Source: Roseomonas xinghualingensis (GTDB taxonomy: Bacteria > Pseudomonadota > Alphaproteobacteria > Acetobacterales > Acetobacteraceae). Taken from it: a stretch of 64,000 nucleotides of DNA. The stretch spans positions 186,001-250,000 of the forward strand of contig NZ_JAOXLP010000001.1 of NCBI RefSeq assembly GCF_025791835.1. Direction: 5' to 3'. Positions 37,203 to 46,631 of this stretch are shown here, in pieces. The number at the start of each line of letters is the position of its first letter. Within the stretch, counting starts at the first letter, position 1. The notes beneath the pieces are model-generated. The model was not told the origin of the DNA. It saw nothing but the letters and a program-made list of their open reading frames with translations, and did no database searches. A program made the translations under genes and the position numbers.

Positions 37203-40200
37203 TCACGCCCTCTCCAGCCCGCGCAGCGCCACGGCCACGGCGGACAGATCCCCCAACCCCGCCGCTTCCCGCGCCACCCGCACCGCCTCATCGGAAGGCC
37301 GCAGCACCTCCCCGGCCAGCGCCGCGCGCGCGATCCGCGTCTGCAGCGCCGCCAGATCCTCCAGCAACGCCGCCTTGGCGCGCGGCCCGAAGGCCCCGGG
37401 CGCCGGCGCCGCCAACGCGGCCGCGCGCAGCGCCTCCAGCCCGAAGTCGTGCCCGGCCGCGTCCCAGGCCGCCGCCGCCTCGGCCGGTGCCACGCCGGCA
37501 CCCGCCGCCAGCCGCACGATCCCGATCGCTGCCGAGAGCGAGGCCGCGCCGCCGACAAGCCGCGCCGCCGCCGCCGGCAGATGCCCGTCCTCCGGCACCG
37601 CGACCGCCTCGATCAGCACCGCCACGCCCGGCCCCAGCAGCGCTTCCGCCTCCGCCAGCGGCATACCGGAATCCGCCAGCAAGGCCCGCGTCGCATCCTC
37701 ATGCAGCCGCCGCATCGTCATCAGCGCCGCGCGCCGCGCCGCAGGCGGCACGGATCCCTGGTCCAGCGCCTCGGCCGCAAGGCTGATCCCGAACAACCGG
37801 TCCGCCAGCCAGGCCGAGCGCGCCACCGATGCCGGATCGCTTTCGCCCGCCAGCCGCGCCAGCCCCGCCGGCCCAAGCCGGTTCGCCGCCGCATTCGCCA
37901 GCATGGTCGCGACCAGGTTCCGCCGCAGCCGGTGCCTCTCGATCAGCTGCGGGAAACGCTCCTGCAGCGCCGTCGGGAAATAGCCGCGCAGCAGCGGCAG
38001 GAAGGCCGGATCATCGGGCAGGTCGCTGTCCTCGATCGCATCCGTCAGCCACAGCTTCGCAACCGGCAACAGGGCGGCGATCTCCGGCCGCGTCAGCGCA
38101 TCGCCCTGGCCGATCCGCTCCGCCATCCGCGCCGCCGAGGGCAGCCCCAGCACCGCGCGGTCCAGCAGCCCCGCCGCCTCCAGCCGCTTCATCAGCGCCG
38201 CCTGGGCCGACAGCGCATCCGCCCCCGCCGCCTGTTCCAGCGACACGGCGGCGAATTGCGCGGCATTATCCGCCAGCACCAGCGACGCCACCTCATCCGT
38301 CATGGATTCCAGCAGCTCGTCACGCTGCCGCCGCGTCAGCTTGCCGCTGCGCTCGGCCTCCGCCAGCAGGATCTTGATGTTCACCTCGTGGTCCGAGGTG
38401 CTGACGCCCGCCGAATTGTCCAGCGCATCCGTGTTCAGCGCCACGCCGGCGCGCGCCGCCTCGATGCGCCCGGCCTGCGTCATGCCGAGATTGGCGCCCT
38501 CGCCGACCACCCGCGCGCGGATGTCGCGGCCATCCACGCGCAGCGCGTCATTCGCGCGGTCGCCCGCATCCGCCTGGCTCTCGGTGCTCGCCTTCACATA
38601 GGTTCCGATGCCGCCGAAATAGAGCAGATCGACCTTGGCCTTCAGGATCGCCTGCATCACCACCGCCGGCTCCGCGCGCTCCTCCTCGATGCCCAGCAGG
38701 GCCCGTGCCTGCGGCGACAGCGGGATGAACCTGGCATTGCGCGGGAAGACGCCACCGCCCTCGCTCACCAGCCGCACGTCGTAATCGGCCCAGGAGGAGC
38801 GCGGCAGCTCGAACAGCCGCTTCCGCTCGTTGTAGGAGGTCTCCGGATTGGGCTCCGGATCGATGAAGATGTGCCGGTGGTCGAAGGCCGCCACCAGCCG
38901 CGTCTTGCGCGAGATCAGCAGCCCGTTGCCGAACACGTCGCCCGACATGTCGCCCACGCCGGCGCAGGTGAAGGGATCGGACTGGATGTCCAGCCCCTGC
39001 TCGGCGAAGTGCCGCGCCACCATCACCCAGGCGCCGCGCGCCGTGATGCCCATGCCCTTGTGGTCGTAGCCGGCCGAACCGCCCGAGGCGAAGGCATCGC
39101 CCAGCCAGAAGCCGTATTCCTGCGACAGGGAATTCGCGATGTCCGAGAAGGTCGCCGTCCCCTTGTCCGCCGCCGCGACGATATAGGGGTCATCCCCATC
39201 CCGCCGCACCACGCGCGGCGGCGGCACCACGGAACCATCCGCGCCGTAATTGTCGGTCACGTCCAGCATCGCGCGGATCAGCGTGCGATACGCCGCCACG
39301 CCCGCTGCCATGAACGCCTCGCGGTCCGAAGGCGCCGGCACATTGCCCTTCAGGATGAAGCCGCCCTTCGCGCCCGTCGGCACGATGATGACGTTCTTCA
39401 GCCGCTGCGCCTTCATCAGCCCGAGAACCTCGGTGCGGAAATCCTCCCGCCGGTCGGACCAGCGGATGCCGCCGCGCGCCACCGGCCCCGCGCGCAGATG
39501 GCATCCCTCCATATGCATCGCGGAGACGAAGATCTCACGCCAGGGCCGCGGATCGGGCATGTCGCCCGCCCGCGCGCTCTCGAACTTCAGCGAGAGGTAG
39601 TCCTTGCCCTGGAAGTAGTTCGTGCGCAGCACGCCATCCAGCGCCGCGCGCAGGCGCGAGAGGATGCGGTCCGTATCCGGATCGTCCACGCCCTCGATCA
39701 GCGCCGCCCATTCGCCTTCCGCGCGCGCCTCCACGGCCGCGCGCTCCACCACATCCGGATCGAAGCGCGCGTTGAACAGCGCGACCAGGATGCGGGCCGC
39801 CTCGGGATTCGCAGCCAGCGCCCCTTCCACGGCCGGCTGCGAGAAGGCGAAGCCCACCTGCTTGCACCAGCGGAACAGTGTCCGCAGCATCCAGGCCTCG
39901 CGCCAGGTGATCCCCGCGCGCAGCGCCAGCCGGTTGAAGCCGTCCGCCTCGGCGCGCCCTTCCAGCAGCGCCGTCAGCGTATCCAGCAGCTCGTCGAACC
40001 GGTCCTCTGCCGCCTCGGTCCCCGCCTCCAGCATGAACACATGCAGCACCACCGCCTGGCCGCCCGCAGGCGAAAGCCGCCAGGGCTGCTCCTCGATCGC
40101 GCGCAGGTCCAGGCTCTCGAATAGCGGCAGCGCATCCGCCAGCGGCAGCGGCCCACCCGGGCTTGCCATCCGCAGCATCAGGCGCCGCGCGCTCTCTCCC

Positions 40201-41864
40201 GGAATCCGCGACACCGCCGCCACCGGCCGCCCTGCCGCCAGCGCCTGCTCGGCCAGCCGCAGGTCGGCCACCGCCTGGGCGGCCGTCATCGCCTCCGGAT
40301 AGGCCGCCGGGAAGGCATCCGCCCAGCGCGTCGCCAGGCGCCCGCCCTGGGCATCCCCGGCCTCCTCGGCCAGTGCCTCGGCCACCGCCTCGGGGAAGCC
40401 CCGCGCCGCCCGCGCCACCGCGCGCTCCAGCGCCGCCACATCCACATCGGGGACGGCACCCGGATTATTGCCGATCACATAGTGCACCCGCGCCAGCGGC
40501 GTGTCGCCCAACGCGATGTAGAAGGCCGAGAGACGCCCGCCGAAGGCAGCCACCAGCAGCCGCCCCACCCGCTCGCGCAGCTGGGTGTCGAAGCTCTCGC
40601 GCGGCAGCCACACGATGGCCGAGACGAAGCGCTCGAAGCGGTCCCGCCGCACCACCAGCGTCGGGCGCGGGCGGATCGTCAGGTCCAGCGCGCGCCGCGC
40701 CCCGGCCAGGATCTCGCTCTCATCCGCCTGGAACAGCTCGTCGCGTGGCCAGGTATCCAAGATCGACTGGAAGGCGCGCGAATCATGGCTGTCCGGCGCC
40801 GCGCCGGACGCCTCCAGCACCCGCCGCATCTTCGGCCCAAGCCAGGGGATGGCGCGCGGGCTGCGGTTATAGGCCGTGGCCCCGAACAGCCCCATGAACA
40901 GGCGCAGCCCCACCACGCGCCCGTCATTCCCGAAGATCTGCGTGGCCACCACATCCGCATGGCTCGGCCGGTGCACGCGCAGGCGCAGATTGCCTTTCGC
41001 CACCGACAGCGCCACCGGCTGCATCAGCGATTCCCGCATGGCATGGGAGAGGGAGGACAGGTCCCGCAGCGCGTCGAACACCACCACGGACGGGTCGCGC
41101 AGCAGCCCCAGCCCGTCCTCGGCCGTGATCGGCCCGCCATCCGCCGGGAAGCGCAGGATCCGGTGCCCGAGGAAAACAAAATTGTCCTCCGCCAGCCAGC
41201 GCAGGAAGGCGATCGCCTCCGCCCCATCCGGCGCCGCCGCCAGCTCCAGCTCGGCCGCCTTCAGCCGGTCCAGCATCGGCCCGAAATCGCCGACCGCCAG
41301 CCGCACCTCGGCCATGGCCTGCCGCAGCGCGGCCTCCACCTCCGGCCAGTCGGCCGCCGCCGTGCGCCCCACCCCGTGCGGCCCGATCTCGATCCGCATC
41401 ACGCTTTCGTTCGGCCCGCCCGGAACCGCCGGCCCGATGGCCTCCACCCGGCCGGACGCGTCCCGCTGCACCGACAGAATCGGATGCAGCAGCCGCCGCA
41501 CGCTCCGCCCGGAGAGGGAAAGCGCCGCCAGCGCGCTGTCCACCAGGAAGGGCATGTCGTCGGTGACGATCTCCGCCACCGCCCCGCCGCCCGAAGGCGG
41601 TGTCAGCCGCAGCGCCAGCTCGCCCCGCCTGCGCGTCTCCGCCACCGAGAACAGCGAGGCCGCCTCCGCCGCCAGCACCTCCGGCGCCAGCCCCGCCAGC
41701 TCCTCCAGCGGAATCGTGGCGCCCAGTCCCCGCAGAAGCGCATGCGCCGCCGCCGGCAGCGCCGGCGCCATCCGCGTCAGCGCCGCCCCAGCCTCCGCCA
41801 GGAGCGCCTCGCGCATCCCCTCGGCCCCGGAAGGGCGGGAAGCGGGCGTCAGGTCGTCAGGCAT
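37203..41864 (-). CDS. gdhB: NAD-dependent glutamate dehydrogenase, large (about 170 kDa) type
   Basis: Oxidatively deaminates glutamate to 2-oxoglutarate and ammonia with NAD+; this giant class is typical of alphaproteobacteria, pseudomonads and streptomycetes. ATG 41864 (MPDDLTPAS) with GAGGAGA upstream gives 1553 residues. The long N-terminal part carries regulatory regions and ends before the catalytic core, where VARGGIRWSDRREDFRTEVL and VIIVPTGAKGGFILKGN hold the substrate-binding and catalytic lysines. GGSAGYDHKGMGITARGAW and VVGEGANLGMTQAGRIEAAR follow. An in-frame upstream ATG at 41954 has no support. Confidence 0.96.
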   Translation of the reverse strand: MPDDLTPASRPSGAEGMREALLAEAGAALTRMAPALPAAAHALLRGLGATIPLEELAGLAPEVLAAEAASLFSVAETRRRGELALRLTPPSGGGAVAEIVTDDMPFLVDSALAALSLSGRSVRRLLHPILSVQRDASGRVEAIGPAVPGGPNESVMRIEIGPHGVGRTAAADWPEVEAALRQAMAEVRLAVGDFGPMLDRLKAAELELAAAPDGAEAIAFLRWLAEDNFVFLGHRILRFPADGGPITAEDGLGLLRDPSVVVFDALRDLSSLSHAMRESLMQPVALSVAKGNLRLRVHRPSHADVVATQIFGNDGRVVGLRLFMGLFGATAYNRSPRAIPWLGPKMRRVLEASGAAPDSHDSRAFQSILDTWPRDELFQADESEILAGARRALDLTIRPRPTLVVRRDRFERFVSAIVWLPRESFDTQLRERVGRLLVAAFGGRLSAFYIALGDTPLARVHYVIGNNPGAVPDVDVAALERAVARAARGFPEAVAEALAEEAGDAQGGRLATRWADAFPAAYPEAMTAAQAVADLRLAEQALAAGRPVAAVSRIPGESARRLMLRMASPGGPLPLADALPLFESLDLRAIEEQPWRLSPAGGQAVVLHVFMLEAGTEAAEDRFDELLDTLTALLEGRAEADGFNRLALRAGITWREAWMLRTLFRWCKQVGFAFSQPAVEGALAANPEAARILVALFNARFDPDVVERAAVEARAEGEWAALIEGVDDPDTDRILSRLRAALDGVLRTNYFQGKDYLSLKFESARAGDMPDPRPWREIFVSAMHMEGCHLRAGPVARGGIRWSDRREDFRTEVLGLMKAQRLKNVIIVPTGAKGGFILKGNVPAPSDREAFMAAGVAAYRTLIRAMLDVTDNYGADGSVVPPPRVVRRDGDDPYIVAAADKGTATFSDIANSLSQEYGFWLGDAFASGGSAGYDHKGMGITARGAWVMVARHFAEQGLDIQSDPFTCAGVGDMSGDVFGNGLLISRKTRLVAAFDHRHIFIDPEPNPETSYNERKRLFELPRSSWADYDVRLVSEGGGVFPRNARFIPLSPQARALLGIEEERAEPAVVMQAILKAKVDLLYFGGIGTYVKASTESQADAGDRANDALRVDGRDIRARVVGEGANLGMTQAGRIEAARAGVALNTDALDNSAGVSTSDHEVNIKILLAEAERSGKLTRRQRDELLESMTDEVASLVLADNAAQFAAVSLEQAAGADALSAQAALMKRLEAAGLLDRAVLGLPSAARMAERIGQGDALTRPEIAALLPVAKLWLTDAIEDSDLPDDPAFLPLLRGYFPTALQERFPQLIERHRLRRNLVATMLANAAANRLGPAGLARLAGESDPASVARSAWLADRLFGISLAAEALDQGSVPPAARRAALMTMRRLHEDATRALLADSGMPLAEAEALLGPGVAVLIEAVAVPEDGHLPAAAARLVGGAASLSAAIGIVRLAAGAGVAPAEAAAAWDAAGHDFGLEALRAAALAAPAPGAFGPRAKAALLEDLAALQTRIARAALAGEVLRPSDEAVRVAREAAGLGDLSAVAVALRGLERA

Positions 41865-42098
41865 CGAACTCTCCTCAAACCGCTCACCGGCCGCCGCAAA
41901 AAGGGGGGCCGGGTTAACGGGCTCGGAACACCGCCACCGCGATGCTCCCCCCAAGGATCGGGGTGCTCCGCGCCGGGTGCAAGCTCACCAAGGTCACTGA
42001 ACCGCGGGCGAACCGAAACGCTCCACGCGCCTTTCACATGGCGGCGGCCTCCGATCCCCTGGCCGCCCCCTCCCGATCCGCCTAACCTCCCCCCCGCC

Positions 42099-43334
42099 AT
42101 GGCCTATACCCTCGCAGATCTCCTCGCCCCGATGGACCAGGCCCGGTTCTTCGCGGAGTTCCACGACAAGCAGCCGCTCCACATCAGGGGCGGCGCGGCG
42201 AAATTCGCCCAGGTGCTTTCCTGGTCGGTCATCGACCGCCTGCTGAACCAGACCCATATCTGGTCCAGCCAGTCGCTGAAGCTGCAGATGGACACGCAGC
42301 CGGTCCCGCCGGAGGCCTACTGCATCCGCGCCACCGGGCGTGACAACACGCCGGTGATGCAGCCCCATGCCCCCCGCATCCAGGAATGGGCCGCCAAGGG
42401 CGCCTCCATCGTCCTGAACGACGTGGACAGCCTCACCCCGGGCCTCGCCAGCGTCTCGCAGGCCCTGGAAGGGGCGGGGCTGGGCCGCGCCCAGGCCAAT
42501 GTCTACATCTCCTTCCAGGCCCATAAGGCCTTCCCCTCCCATTTCGACACGCATGACGTCTGGGCCGTGCAGGTGGAGGGCGAGAAGACCTGGAACATCT
42601 GGTCCGGCCGCGCCGACTACCCCATTCCCCACCCCGCCTTCCGCAGCCTCGGCCAGGCGCATCATGAACGCGCGCGCGGCACACTGCGCGAGAAGGTGCT
42701 GCTGAAGGCCGGCGACCTCCTCTACCTGCCGCGCGGCTGGTATCACGACGCCCTGGCCGAAGGTCCCGCCTCCGTCCATGTCGCCTATGGCGTCCATGCC
42801 CCCATTGGGCTGGACCTCGCCAATATCCTGGTCGAGCGCACCATCCAGGATCCCCTGTTCCGCCAGCCCCTGCCCCGGCAGGACGGCACCCCGGCGGCGC
42901 AGTTCGCCCTCACCACCCGCGCCGCCCAGCTCGGGCAGCGCCTCGCGGAATACGCGCGGGACCCGCAGGTCCTGCAGGTCCTCGCCCGCCACATCGCCGA
43001 ATCCCGCTATCCCCGCGGCGGCACCAACCTCCTCGCCGCCCGTGGCATGGCACCCGCCGGGGACGGCCCCGCCCCCGCCGAAGCGGCCGGCATCTTCCGC
43101 ATCCTCTCCCCCGGCGCACGCCCCGTGCGGCGCGGCGCCGAATGGGTGCTCCGCACCGAAACCACCGCCATCCCGCTCACCCCGCCCGAAGCGGAGGCCG
43201 CCACCTGGCTCTTCGCCCGCCGCGAGGTGGACGCCCCCGCCCTCCGCGCCGCCCATCCGGCCGTGGATGCGGATTCCCTCCTGGACCGCCTGGCCGGTGC
43301 AGGGGCCCTCGCCATGGTGCCGGCCGCCGCATGA
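42099..43334 (+). CDS. JmjC-like cupin oxygenase (ribosomal oxygenase/RoxA-like)
   Basis: Predicted Fe(II)/2-oxoglutarate-dependent oxygenase of the cupin_8/JmjC group, related to YcfD (RoxA), which hydroxylates an arginine of ribosomal protein L16. The metal site is visible as the HxD of FPSHFDTHDVWAVQ and the distal His of LPRGWYHDALAEG. The 411 residues (ATG 42099) include a C-terminal winged-helix-like domain ending LAGAGALAMVPAAA, similar in layout to ribosomal oxygenases. The substrate is not proven. It overlaps the next gene by 4 bp. Confidence 0.85.
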   Translation: MAYTLADLLAPMDQARFFAEFHDKQPLHIRGGAAKFAQVLSWSVIDRLLNQTHIWSSQSLKLQMDTQPVPPEAYCIRATGRDNTPVMQPHAPRIQEWAAKGASIVLNDVDSLTPGLASVSQALEGAGLGRAQANVYISFQAHKAFPSHFDTHDVWAVQVEGEKTWNIWSGRADYPIPHPAFRSLGQAHHERARGTLREKVLLKAGDLLYLPRGWYHDALAEGPASVHVAYGVHAPIGLDLANILVERTIQDPLFRQPLPRQDGTPAAQFALTTRAAQLGQRLAEYARDPQVLQVLARHIAESRYPRGGTNLLAARGMAPAGDGPAPAEAAGIFRILSPGARPVRRGAEWVLRTETTAIPLTPPEAEAATWLFARREVDAPALRAAHPAVDADSLLDRLAGAGALAMVPAAA

Positions 43335-43945
43335 CCATCCTCCGTGCCGGCCTCCTCCTCGCCCTTGCCGTGCCCCTCCTCTCCGACCCGGCCCTGGCCC
43401 AGCCCCACCCCCCCGGCCGCCCGCTGCCAGCCTTCAACTGCACCGGCGCCGAGGAGCTGGAGGACGATGTCTTCGCCATCCCCTTCGCCGCCGGGAAGGA
43501 CCGCCTCACCGATGCCGCCCGCGCCAACCTCCATGCCGCGACCGAGCTGCTGAAGCGCGACCCGGATCGCAACGCCTGCATCCTCGGCCATGCCCAGCGC
43601 GAGGGCGGCCAGCAGACCAGCGTCCAGCTCGCCGCCCGCCGCGCCCGCGCGGTGCGCGAGGCCCTGCAGGCCGCCGGCATCCCCGAAGCCCGCCTCCGCT
43701 CCGAAGCCCGCGTCGCCGGCTTCAGCCGCACCACCGGCAACACCGTCGCCCGCAGCGTCTCCATCGTGGTGATGCCCGCCGCGCCGCCTCAGCCCGAGCC
43801 CGCCACCCCGGCCGCGCCATCCGCGCCCAGGGCCGAGCCCGAGGCCCGCCCCGAAGCGCCACCGGCGCCAGCCGAGGCCCCACGGCAGGAGACGACAACC
43901 CCGCCACCCGCCGGGAAGCCGGCCGAGGACGGCAAGGCGGAGTAG
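43331..43945 (+). CDS. Exported OmpA-like domain protein with Pro/Ala-rich tail
   Basis: A 204-residue protein with a Sec signal peptide ending DPALAQ, a peptidoglycan-associated OmpA-like domain (FAAGKDRLTDAARANLHAA, then ILGHAQREGG and QLAARRARAVREALQAAGI) and a disordered C-terminal tail of about 60 residues rich in Pro, Ala and Glu. The OmpA motif is divergent: the usual GHTD is GHAQ, so peptidoglycan binding is uncertain. ATG 43331 overlaps the oxygenase stop (ATGA), implying coupled translation. Confidence 0.75.
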   Translation: MTILRAGLLLALAVPLLSDPALAQPHPPGRPLPAFNCTGAEELEDDVFAIPFAAGKDRLTDAARANLHAATELLKRDPDRNACILGHAQREGGQQTSVQLAARRARAVREALQAAGIPEARLRSEARVAGFSRTTGNTVARSVSIVVMPAAPPQPEPATPAAPSAPRAEPEARPEAPPAPAEAPRQETTTPPPAGKPAEDGKAE

Positions 43946-43953
43946 CGATGGCG

Positions 43954-43974
43954 CCGGGAGGTTTCGCCTCCCGG
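43954..43974 (+). terminator. Hairpin after the OmpA-like gene
   Basis: CCGGGAGG-TTTCG-CCTCCCGG, an 8-bp stem 9 bp after the stop, without a U-tract. It shares its stem with the hairpins at 25850 and 62768. Confidence 0.5.
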
Positions 43975-44091
43975 GGCACACACATGGCAGCCATGCCGGG
44001 CCACCGGCCCCCTTACCTGCCGCCGGCCTCCTCCCAGATAGCCTCTCGACCGCCGGGCCCCCGCCCGGCCCCGAGCCTTGAGGACGACCCC

Positions 44092-45183
44092 TTGTCCAAC
44101 GCCGACAGCCCCCTGTTCCAGCCGACGAAGGTTGGCGCCATCGAGCTCGCCAACCGCATCGCCATGGCCCCGCTCACCCGCAGCCGCGCGGGCGCCGGCG
44201 ACGTCCCGCGCCCCATGGCCGTGACCTACTATGCCCAGCGCGCCTCCGCCGGCCTGATCATCTCCGAGGCCACCCAGGTCTCCGCCACCGCCAAGGGCTA
44301 TGCCTGGACCCCCGGCGTCTTCACCGATGCCCAGGTCGAAGGCTGGCGCCCCGTCACCGAAGCCGTGCACGCCAAGGGCGGGAAGATCGTCGCCCAGCTC
44401 TGGCATGTGGGCCGCATCTCCCATCCCTCGCTGCAGCCTGGCAACGCCCTGCCCGTCGCCCCCTCCGCCATCACCCCCAAGGGCCAGGCCTTCACCGAAA
44501 CCGGCTTCCAGCCCCACCCCCAGCCCCGCGCGCTGGAGGTGGATGAGATCCGCCAGGTCGTCGCCGACTTCGCCCATGCCGCCGCCATGGCCCGCAAGGC
44601 CGGCTTCGATGGCGTGGAGATCCACGGCGCCAATGGCTACCTGATCGACCAGTTCCTCCGGGACGGCTCCAACCACCGCACCGACGAATACGGCGGCAGC
44701 ATCCAGAACCGCAGCCGCTTCCTCCTCGAAGTCGTGGAAGCCGTCACCCAGGCCATCGGCGCCGACCGCACCGGCCTGCGCCTCTCCCCCGTCACCCCCG
44801 CGAACGACGCGAGCGACAGCAACCCCGCCCCGCTCTTCCGCTATGCGGTGGAGCAGCTGAACCGCTTCAACCTCGCCTTCCTGCACATGGTGGAAGGCGC
44901 GACCGGCGGCCCGCGCGACATCGTCCCGGACTTCGACTTCACGGCGCTCCGCCGCGCCTTCCACGGCCCCTACATCGCCAATAACGGCTACGACTTCGCC
45001 ATGGCCGATGCCGCCATCCGCGAAGGCCGCGCCGACCTCATCGCCTTCGGCCGCCCCTTCATCGCGAATCCCGACCTGGTGGAGCGCCTGAAGACCGGCG
45101 CCCCCCTCGCGCAACCCGACCGCGAGACGCTCTATGGCGGCGGCGAGCACGGCTACACCGACTACCCGGCCCTCGCGGCCTGA
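44092..45183 (+). CDS. Old Yellow Enzyme family alkene reductase (NemA-like)
   Basis: FMN-dependent NAD(P)H oxidoreductase that reduces activated C=C bonds and can act on nitro compounds or electrophiles. It starts at TTG 44092 after GAGGA and has 363 residues. Signature segments are LANRIAMAPLTRSRAG, AQLWHVGRISHPSLQP, the substrate-binding pair in HGANGYLIDQFLRDGSNHRT with DEYGGSIQNRSRF, and PYIANNGYDF with AIREGRADLIAFGRPFIANP near the end. The expected His/Asn pair is seen in the HGANGYL context. Monocistronic. Confidence 0.92.
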   Translation: MSNADSPLFQPTKVGAIELANRIAMAPLTRSRAGAGDVPRPMAVTYYAQRASAGLIISEATQVSATAKGYAWTPGVFTDAQVEGWRPVTEAVHAKGGKIVAQLWHVGRISHPSLQPGNALPVAPSAITPKGQAFTETGFQPHPQPRALEVDEIRQVVADFAHAAAMARKAGFDGVEIHGANGYLIDQFLRDGSNHRTDEYGGSIQNRSRFLLEVVEAVTQAIGADRTGLRLSPVTPANDASDSNPAPLFRYAVEQLNRFNLAFLHMVEGATGGPRDIVPDFDFTALRRAFHGPYIANNGYDFAMADAAIREGRADLIAFGRPFIANPDLVERLKTGAPLAQPDRETLYGGGEHGYTDYPALAA

Positions 45184-45284
45184 CAGGGAAACGGGCCGGA
45201 AGGCCCGGGCCCCGCCCCGGACCCTCCGGCCAACCCCCGTCCCGCCGGCGCGTTTCCCAGGAACGAAGCAAGGGAAACAAAGCC

Positions 45285-45689
45285 ATGAGCGACATCAGCC
45301 CCACCGGCACGGACAACACCATCCGCCCCGAAAGCGGTCGCCGCCTCATCTCCGCCGACAAGGTCGAGGGAACCGCCGTCTTCAACCGCGCCGGCGAACG
45401 CCTCGGCACGGTCGAGGACATCATGATCGACAAGATCTCCGGCCGCGTCGCCTTCGCCGTCATGTCCTTCGGCGGCTTCCTCGGCATCGGAGAGAACCAC
45501 CACCCCCTCCCCTGGTCCGTCCTCACCTATGACACGACCAAGGGCGGCTACGTCGTGGACCTCACCCGCGAACAGCTCGAAGGCGCCCCCACCTACGCCG
45601 CCGCCGACAATGTGGACCTCAGCGACACCCACGGCCGCCGCGTCTATGACTACTACAAGGCCCAGCCCTTCTGGCTCGAGGTCTCGTAA
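45285..45689 (+). CDS. PRC-barrel domain protein
   Basis: A 134-residue protein made of one PRC-barrel domain: ISADKVEGTAVFNRAGERLG, TVEDIMIDKISGRVAFAVMS, then FGGFLGIGENHHPLPWSVLT. The domain is shared with the photosynthetic reaction-centre H subunit and RimM, but free-standing copies such as this are usually cytoplasmic proteins linked to stress or sporulation-like functions, without defined activity. ATG 45285 follows AAGGGAAAC. dapB lies 67 bp downstream on the same strand. Confidence 0.88.
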   Translation: MSDISPTGTDNTIRPESGRRLISADKVEGTAVFNRAGERLGTVEDIMIDKISGRVAFAVMSFGGFLGIGENHHPLPWSVLTYDTTKGGYVVDLTREQLEGAPTYAAADNVDLSDTHGRRVYDYYKAQPFWLEVS

Positions 45690-45756
45690 CCCACCCCTTC
45701 CCCCCGCCCGCGATCCGTCCCAGAACGACGCGACCGCGAGCGGGGGAAGGAACCAC

Positions 45757-46503
45757 ATGACGCAGATCGGCATCTTCGGAATCACCGGCCGCATGGGCCG
45801 CCTGCTGAGCGAGGAAACCACCGCGGCCGGCGCCACCCTCGCCGGCGGCACCTCCCGCTCCAACCCCGCCACCACGCCCGATACCCTCGCGGCGGCGGCC
45901 GACGCCCTCATCGACTTCACCAACGCCGAAGCGGCCATAACCCACGCCGAAGCAGCGGCCCGCGCCGGCAAGCCCTTCGTCCTCGGCACCTCCGGCCTCA
46001 ACGCCGCGCAGGAAGCCGCAATCGCGGAACTCGCGAAGCGCATCCCCATCGTCTACGCCGCCAACTTCGCCCCGGGCGTGAACCTCATCCTCGCCATCGC
46101 CGAACGCCTGGCCGCCGCCCTCCCCGGCGAAACCTACGACGCCGAAATCGTCGAAACCCACCACCGCCAGAAGGTGGACGCCCCCTCCGGCACCGCCATC
46201 GCCCTCGGCCGCGCCGTCGCCGCCGGCCGCAACACCACACTCGAACAGGCCGGCATCGAATCCGGAAGGGACGGCCACACCGGCCCCCGCAAAACCGGCG
46301 CCATCGGCTTCGCCGCCCTCCGCGCCGGACAGGTGGTGGGCGAACACACCCTCCTCTTCGCCTCCGGCTCGGAACACATCGCCCTCACCCACCGCTCCTT
46401 CGACCGGCGCGTTTATGCCACGGGCGCCGTCCGCGCCGCCCTCTGGGCCACCAGCCAGCCCCCGGGCCTCTACGGCATGAAGCACGTCCTCGGCATGGCC
46501 TGA
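45757..46503 (+). CDS. dapB: 4-Hydroxy-tetrahydrodipicolinate reductase
   Basis: NAD(P)H-dependent reductase in the diaminopimelate/lysine pathway. The N-terminal nucleotide motif is GIFGITGRMGRLL; the catalytic and tetrahydrodipicolinate-binding segment is ETHHRQKVDAPSGTA, and the C-terminus has GEHTLLFASGSEHIALTHRS. The length of 248 residues is at the short end of the family. ATG 45757, with GGAAGGAA upstream, gives the canonical N-terminus. No other dap genes are in the window. A 9-bp hairpin follows. Confidence 0.95.
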   Translation: MTQIGIFGITGRMGRLLSEETTAAGATLAGGTSRSNPATTPDTLAAAADALIDFTNAEAAITHAEAAARAGKPFVLGTSGLNAAQEAAIAELAKRIPIVYAANFAPGVNLILAIAERLAAALPGETYDAEIVETHHRQKVDAPSGTAIALGRAVAAGRNTTLEQAGIESGRDGHTGPRKTGAIGFAALRAGQVVGEHTLLFASGSEHIALTHRSFDRRVYATGAVRAALWATSQPPGLYGMKHVLGMA

Positions 46504-46529
46504 GCCCACCGGCCCCACGCCTTCACCCT

Positions 46530-46566
46530 CCGGGCTGCCCGATCGACAAAACCCGCCGCAGCCCGG
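46530..46566 (+). terminator. Hairpin after dapB
   Basis: CCGGGCTGC (46530-46538) pairs with GCAGCCCGG (46558-46566) over a 19-nt loop, 26 bp after the dapB stop. No U-tract; moderate support. Confidence 0.45.
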
Positions 46567-46631
46567 AAGCCCCTCGCGCGTTCCGCCGCCAATACCCTTC
46601 ACGAGTGGCCAAGGCAGAAGGAACCGCACCC

